Shown here piece by piece: positions 12,484 to 16,026 of a stretch of 16,026 nt of DNA. Made by a program: the position numbers and the translations under genes. This stretch comes from JADLDV01 sp964546355 (lineage in GTDB: Bacteria; Patescibacteriota; Minisyncoccia; Phycocordibacterales; UBA9973): positions 1 to 16,026 of the forward strand of contig CAZJJM010000009.1 of assembly GCA_964546355.1 (NCBI GenBank), in the 5' to 3' direction. The number at the start of each line of letters is the position of its first letter. Position 1 is the first letter of the stretch. The notes under the pieces are model-generated. The model saw only the letters and a program-made list of their open reading frames with translations. It searched no databases and had not been told where the DNA came from.

Positions 12484-13476
12484 ATGGAATCTTACTCTCA
12501 TGAAAAAGATGTATTTAAAACACCTCACATTGAGCATGTTCTAGATACAGAAAAAAGGGAGTTACCACGACCAGAGACTCAGAAGAAAAATTATGTTCCC
12601 GCAGAACATTTTGAAATCGAACCTGATTTTTTTGATGAACCACAAAAAGAAAAAATTCCCGAAGTTTTTTTGATGGATGAAAAAGCGCGTGCTCGATATA
12701 TTGCAGACAAAGAATATTCATTGAATAAGATAAAGGATAAAATACGAGTTATCGCCGAACAAAGTGTTGCAAAAGAACGCACTCCAGATACCGAGAAGCT
12801 TTTTTTTCAAAAGAATCATCCAGAGATATTACGAATGGTTCGTGAATCAGATATTTTGGAAGGGCAGAAGAAATTTTACGAGAAGTTACTTCACAAGATC
12901 CATTCATGTGCGGCACTGTATACTACGCATACACTTGACCAGATTCATATATTTTCTCAAAACGGAAAAATTATGATCGAGGACGTTACCCTTGTAGAAA
13001 GAGAACAGAAAAAGCGTCTTGAACTTGATGTTATTCGCAAAGAGCAAGAGAAAAATAGAGAACTGATTTCTTTGAAACAAAAAGGATATTTCCAATCAGA
13101 AAATGCATACAAAAGGGAACTAGCTTCACTTGATGAGAAAAACAATGTTTTACAAGAACGCGAAATACATATAAAAGAATTAATACGAGGAGAAAATGGT
13201 ATTTTGACAAAGCGCGTTGCGATTGAATCAATTATTGCAGAAGTGTTGCAACAACTCACTGCGCTTGGAGAACGGGTTCCAGAGCGATTTTCTCAAGAAA
13301 CCATCCCTCTTGAGCAAATTTTGAAGCACACCGAACAATTACTCAAATTGTATATTGGACATACCAAGTTATCTCCCGAAGAAGAGGAGATGGTTGCTGA
13401 ATACAAGAGAATGGAAAAACCAGAACGTGAGACAAAAGTATCAGGTGTGGTCGAACAAGATCAAATCGCAGCCTAG
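12484..13476 (+). CDS. Hydrophilic coiled-coil protein, 330 aa, function unknown
   Basis: No family is recognised. The protein is strongly charged (rich in Glu, Lys and Gln), with no signal peptide or membrane segment. Residues 1-60 look disordered (many Pro, Glu, Lys). From about 65 it is helical, and a long probable coiled coil spans about 170-240 (for example VEREQKKRLELDVIRKEQEK and the ASLDEKNNVLQEREIHIKE region). The C-terminus is again acidic and disordered. One short, less charged stretch with CAALYTTHTLDQIHIF lies near 137-152. The ATG is 8 bases behind a -10-like box. The stop is TAG, one of only two in the window. The sigma-factor gene begins 25 bases after the stop, with its own -10 box between, so the two may be partly co-transcribed. 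A structural or scaffold role is possible but unsupported. Confidence 0.68.
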   Translation: MESYSHEKDVFKTPHIEHVLDTEKRELPRPETQKKNYVPAEHFEIEPDFFDEPQKEKIPEVFLMDEKARARYIADKEYSLNKIKDKIRVIAEQSVAKERTPDTEKLFFQKNHPEILRMVRESDILEGQKKFYEKLLHKIHSCAALYTTHTLDQIHIFSQNGKIMIEDVTLVEREQKKRLELDVIRKEQEKNRELISLKQKGYFQSENAYKRELASLDEKNNVLQEREIHIKELIRGENGILTKRVAIESIIAEVLQQLTALGERVPERFSQETIPLEQILKHTEQLLKLYIGHTKLSPEEEEMVAEYKRMEKPERETKVSGVVEQDQIAA

Positions 13477-13487
13477 TGTTATTGGTG

Positions 13488-13493
13488 TATACT
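13488..13493 (+). promoter_or_regulatory. Predicted -10 box of the sigma-factor gene
   Basis: TATACT, 8 bases before the ATG at 13502, in the short gap after the coiled-coil gene. The -35 region is not recognisable. This might be a non-standard promoter, possibly one read by the encoded sigma factor. Confidence 0.42.
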
Positions 13494-13501
13494 GTGGATA
13501 T

Positions 13502-14017
13502 ATGAACTCGGACAATACTCAAAAAATATTTGAAGATGTATACACTGCACATCGTGATGCGGTGTATCGTTTTGTGTTTTTTCGTGTAAGAGATATTGAT
13601 GTAGTAGAAGATATTACTCAAACTGTTTTTATAAAAATGTATGAAAAAATACGTTCCGGCGATGTGCCACACAATCCTTCTTCGTATCTTTTTACTATCG
13701 CGAGAAATACTGTCATAGATTATTGGCGCAAGAAAAAATCACTGTCTCTTGAAGCATACCTTGAATATGCACCAGAACCAGAAGATACAGGTCCTACTCC
13801 TGAAGGGGTATCAATGTCTCGTGAGTCTCAAGAATTGGTAGAGAAACTCCTTGCGACACTCAGTCACGAACAGCGGGACATACTCGTCATGAAGTATGTA
13901 ACCGATCTCTCTAATAAGGAAATTGCTGAAATTACCGGCAAAACCGAAGAATCGATTAGACAAATTCAATCACGAGCACTGCGAACATTACGTTCCCGTC
14001 TATCCACCCATGAATAA
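13502..14017 (+). CDS. Sigma-70 family RNA polymerase sigma factor, ECF-like
   Basis: A 171-residue alternative sigma factor. Region 2 (about 10-78) contains VYTAHRDAVYRFVFFRVRDIDVVEDITQTVFIKMYEKI, the helix pair that contacts RNA polymerase and the -10 element, and ends FTIARNTVIDYWRKKKS. A short acidic linker follows. Region 4 (about 115-165) has LSHEQRDILVMKYVTDLSNKEIAEITGKTEESIRQIQSRALRTLRS, the -35-binding helix-turn-helix. The ATG at 13502 is chosen because it directly precedes region 2; the reading frame stays open further upstream, but only by overlapping the coiled-coil gene. The next gene overlaps its 3' end by 8 bases, so the two are translationally coupled. The partner is a membrane protein, as for many ECF sigma/anti-sigma pairs. 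Confidence 0.9.
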   Translation: MNSDNTQKIFEDVYTAHRDAVYRFVFFRVRDIDVVEDITQTVFIKMYEKIRSGDVPHNPSSYLFTIARNTVIDYWRKKKSLSLEAYLEYAPEPEDTGPTPEGVSMSRESQELVEKLLATLSHEQRDILVMKYVTDLSNKEIAEITGKTEESIRQIQSRALRTLRSRLSTHE

Positions 14018-14678
14018 CACACCACACACAACAGAAGATATGTTTGAAGAAATCATCAAACAAAAAGATGCGGGGGCGACTCGTGAGGTACTTGTCCTGC
14101 AGTATCCAGAAATGAAAGAAGATATTGCCTTTTTGTTTGATACTGAAAGTTCTTTGAAACAGGCTTTTCATGTACAAATACCGGACGGTATATCACAAAC
14201 ACTTGATACACAGTTCCTTGTCACACCTTCGAATGAAGTTCGTCATATATATACGGAAGGAGTTCGAACTGTTGTTCCTTCTCCGTACCAACATATTATT
14301 AATCGTATACAAAAAACGCTTGCTTTCGGTATTCCTGTGCTCGTGACTCTCGTTCTTGTTATACAAATTACACCTACTGTTGTTGTCTCACCGACACAAC
14401 AAGAAGTGCTTGATGATGTATCACAAGTGTCACGTGCAAAAGATACTCCGATGAATCGTTCATCTTCCGAGAAGGAAATCGCTACCACTGCCATGATGTA
14501 CAGTACTGAATCTGCAACTGACGCATCTCTTGTTGATTCAGTGATTGATTCTATATATCAAGACATGAATGACGAATACACCCTCTCTGAAGATGAGTCT
14601 CTAGATGCATCGCTTTTCAGTTCTGATACTGAAATGATTACAAGTTATAATACAAATTTCTATGACAACACGTTATAA
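14010..14678 (+). CDS. Single-pass membrane protein, candidate anti-sigma factor
   Basis: The 222-residue protein has an N-terminal cytoplasmic-type segment (about 1-100), one membrane helix at about 104-122 (TLAFGIPVLVTLVLVIQI) and an acidic Ser/Thr-rich C-terminal part (about 125-222) that would face outside. The first 50 residues form helices (TEDMFEEIIKQKDAGATREVLVLQYPEMKEDIAFLF) resembling the short helical sigma-binding regions of anti-sigma factors. No H-x-x-x-C-x-x-C zinc motif is present, so it is not a classic ZAS-type anti-sigma factor. The ATG lies inside the last codons of the sigma-factor gene (8-base overlap), and the start is set by this overlap. Its 3' end overlaps the next gene by 17 bases. 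Anti-sigma function is inferred from position and topology only. Confidence 0.7.
   Translation: MNNTPHTTEDMFEEIIKQKDAGATREVLVLQYPEMKEDIAFLFDTESSLKQAFHVQIPDGISQTLDTQFLVTPSNEVRHIYTEGVRTVVPSPYQHIINRIQKTLAFGIPVLVTLVLVIQITPTVVVSPTQQEVLDDVSQVSRAKDTPMNRSSSEKEIATTAMMYSTESATDASLVDSVIDSIYQDMNDEYTLSEDESLDASLFSSDTEMITSYNTNFYDNTL
14623..14651 (+). promoter_or_regulatory. Promoter of the secreted repeat protein inside the preceding gene
   Basis: CTGATA (14623-14628), a 17-base spacer and consensus TATAAT (14646-14651). It lies within the 3' end of the membrane-protein gene, 10 bases before the ATG at 14662. Confidence 0.55.
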
Positions 14679-15411
14679 TAAAAAAATCGCTTCAATCGCA
14701 CTTGGTCTTATGACATTTTCATTTGCTGTTCCTTTTTCAGTATTTGCAGAAGGGACAACAGTGAAAACAAATGAAAATAATTTTTGTACAAAACTTCCTC
14801 AAATCGCAACGAAACTTACATCAGGAATTACTGATCGAGATTCAAAGTTACAAGGAAAAAGAGTTCAACGTTCTACTCAGATTATCAACAAGCGTCATGG
14901 TATTGATGAAAAACGTTCATTAAATCGCGTTGACCGTGACGGAGATCGCGATACTCGATATACAGAATTAGAAGCTCGTGCAACAACTGATACACAAAAA
15001 GCAGCACTCGCAACATTCAAAGCAAGTATGAGTACTGCTGTAGCAAAGCGACGTAGTGCTGTAGATACTGCGGTAGCTACATTCCGGACTGGAGTAGATA
15101 GTATTATCGCAAATCGAAAAACACTTGTTGATGGATTTATTGCAACATTTACCACATCAGCAAATGCAGCGCTTGCACAAGCTCAAACTGATTGTGCAAA
15201 TGGTGTCGCAGCAAAAACAGCTCGTGCAACATTTGAAGCAAGTATGAAGACAGCTCGTGAGAAACTTTCTACATCACGAAAAGCGCTTGATAAAAATACA
15301 ACAGAAATACAAGCACTTGGTACAACTCGTAAAAATGCCGTCAATGCTGCAATTGCAACATTTAAGACGGAAGTTGAATCTGCTCGTACTGCCCTCAAAG
15401 CAGCATTCTAG
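14662..15411 (+). CDS. Secreted Ala/Thr/Lys-rich protein with 22-residue repeats
   Basis: The 249-residue protein has a clear signal peptide: basic MTTRYNKK, hydrophobic IASIALGLMTFSFAVPFSV, and a probable cleavage after FA (residue ~29). The mature protein is probably almost all helical and has only two cysteines (42 and 178). A repeat starting A-T-F recurs at 117, 139, 161, 189 and 232; the first three are exactly 22 residues apart, and each continues with a mixed polar/hydrophobic helical stretch. Such spacing suits amphipathic helices or an extended coiled coil. A short Asp/Arg run (DRDGDRD, 91-97) precedes the repeats. No known family is recognised. The start overlaps the membrane-protein gene by 17 bases, but a good promoter lies just upstream, so it may be made separately, possibly as a regulon member of the adjacent sigma factor. 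The stop is TAG and a terminator follows. Confidence 0.75.
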   Translation: MTTRYNKKIASIALGLMTFSFAVPFSVFAEGTTVKTNENNFCTKLPQIATKLTSGITDRDSKLQGKRVQRSTQIINKRHGIDEKRSLNRVDRDGDRDTRYTELEARATTDTQKAALATFKASMSTAVAKRRSAVDTAVATFRTGVDSIIANRKTLVDGFIATFTTSANAALAQAQTDCANGVAAKTARATFEASMKTAREKLSTSRKALDKNTTEIQALGTTRKNAVNAAIATFKTEVESARTALKAAF

Positions 15412-15422
15412 GTTTGATATAT

Positions 15423-15453
15423 AAAAACCATCAGCTTCGAGCTGATGGTTTTT
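15423..15453. terminator. Bidirectional terminator between the secreted-protein gene and recG
   Basis: A 14-bp perfect stem (AAAAACCATCAGCT with AGCTGATGGTTTTT) with a TCG loop and A/T-runs on both sides. It lies 11 bases after the + strand stop and one base before the minus-strand recG stop. Confidence 0.92.
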
Positions 15454-15454
15454 A

Positions 15455-16026
15455 TTATTCCATATGAGTGTGAATACGTTTTGTGTCGAGTATTTTTTTG
15501 AGTGATTGATGTGTGTGCAATAGGGGATCTTTGGTGATAATGGCGATTGCTTCTTGTCGAGCTGCTTCCACCATTTTGATATTTTTAATTGCTTCCATTC
15601 CAATATCAGACACACCCCATTGTTTATCCCCGCCGAGTTCTCCTGCGCCACGAATACCGAGATCAAGTTCAGCAAGCTCAAACCCATTTTTTGCTTTGAC
15701 GATTGCTTGTAGTCTTTCGGTTGTCTTATCACTTTTTGCATCAGCAAAAAGATAACAATACGCTTGGTGATTACCGCGAATGACACGTCCTCGTAATTGG
15801 TGAAGTTGTGCAAGTCCGAATCGTTCTGCACCTTCAATGATAATGTTTGTTGCATTCGGTACACTCACACCAACTTCGATGACGGATGTTGAGACGAGGA
15901 TATCAATCTCATGATTCGCAAATGCTTTCATGACCTCATCCTTTTTCTTCGGTGTCATTTTTGAATGCATTACATCTATCCGATATGTAGGGAAGACAAT
16001 CTCTTTCAGTCTTTTTGCTTCTGCGA
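15455..16026 (-). CDS. recG: ATP-dependent DNA helicase RecG, C-terminal part
   Basis: RecG remodels stalled replication forks and branched recombination intermediates. Only the last 189 residues are visible; the frame is open to the right edge, so the 5' part lies outside. Visible are the start of the second helicase lobe (AEAKRLKEIVFPTYRIDVMHSKMTPKKKDEVMKAF), helicase motif V (TSVIEVGVSVPNATNIIIEGAERFGLAQLHQ), motif VI (QLRGRVIRGNHQAYCYLF) and the RecG C-terminal region (KNGFELAELDLGIRGAGEL followed by QWGVSDIGMEAI). Motif VI has Ile where the helicase consensus Q-x-x-G-R-x-G-R has Gly. The TRG-like wedge region also differs from proteobacterial RecG (G-A-G-E-L rather than G-P-G-E-F). Mfd or PriA are less likely, since the C-terminal block is of RecG type. 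Confidence 0.93.
   Translation of the reverse strand, partial: AEAKRLKEIVFPTYRIDVMHSKMTPKKKDEVMKAFANHEIDILVSTSVIEVGVSVPNATNIIIEGAERFGLAQLHQLRGRVIRGNHQAYCYLFADAKSDKTTERLQAIVKAKNGFELAELDLGIRGAGELGGDKQWGVSDIGMEAIKNIKMVEAARQEAIAIITKDPLLHTHQSLKKILDTKRIHTHME

Noticed and set aside
13355..13501. Upstream extension of the sigma-factor frame
   Set aside because: It overlaps the coiled-coil gene by about 120 bases and its codons are not conserved-looking. The sigma region 2 begins just after the ATG at 13502.
13923..14009. Upstream extension of the membrane-protein frame into the sigma-factor gene
   Set aside because: This is the other-frame reading of sigma region 4. The ATG at 14010 gives a usual short overlap.
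1..16026. CRISPR array, insertion sequence, prophage or toxin-antitoxin pair
   Set aside because: No direct-repeat array, transposase, terminal inverted repeats or phage structural gene was seen on either strand. The small unknown genes do not form a typical toxin-antitoxin pair.

Overview
The window looks like chromosomal DNA of a Candidate Phyla Radiation (Patescibacteria) bacterium, most likely a Parcubacteria-like lineage. This is inferred from the gene families and their style: an AT-rich, very compact layout, a T4SS-type coupling ATPase, lineage-variant TruB and RecG motifs, and almost no Shine-Dalgarno sequences. Of the 19 protein-coding stop codons seen, 17 are TAA, 2 are TAG and none is TGA. 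No mobile element, CRISPR array or prophage gene was found.

Layout. Bases 2-2716 (+) hold the 3' part of a large conjugation/T4SS-like ATPase gene. It is followed by ndk (+), then a probable structured non-coding RNA with its own promoter and terminator (about 3392-3546). Next is a tight + strand cluster: a VanZ/DUF2238-like membrane protein, a beta-CASP metallo-beta-lactamase RNase and a LOG/SLOG-fold protein. A shared bidirectional terminator separates this from the minus-strand infC-rpmI-rplT operon (7086-6010). truB (+) diverges from infC. Then come two small minus-strand genes of unknown function, one with a signal peptide, and the minus-strand smpB-ssrA pair, where the mature tmRNA begins one base after the smpB stop. 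ftsH (+) diverges from smpB. A minus-strand histidine-rich helical protein and tRNA-Ile(UAU) follow. A + strand set then encodes a coiled-coil protein, an ECF-like sigma factor, an overlapping single-pass membrane protein (anti-sigma-like layout) and a secreted protein with 22-residue repeats. The window ends in recG (-), whose 5' part lies beyond the right edge.

How it works together. Much of the window is translation and quality control: IF-3, L35, L20, TruB, tmRNA, SmpB, FtsH, an isoleucine tRNA and a beta-CASP RNase. FtsH and the tmRNA/SmpB system are functionally linked, because tmRNA-tagged proteins are protease substrates. The sigma/membrane/secreted set looks like a self-contained envelope-signalling module, but its signal and regulon cannot be read from the sequence.

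The most interesting points are: (1) the structured RNA at 3392-3546, which has a 6S-like topology; (2) a tRNA-Ile with a genuine UAU anticodon, instead of the usual lysidine-modified CAU; (3) -10 boxes placed only 6-12 bases before start codons at about ten genes, implying widespread leaderless or near-leaderless mRNAs; and (4) the sigma factor/membrane protein/repeat-protein module.
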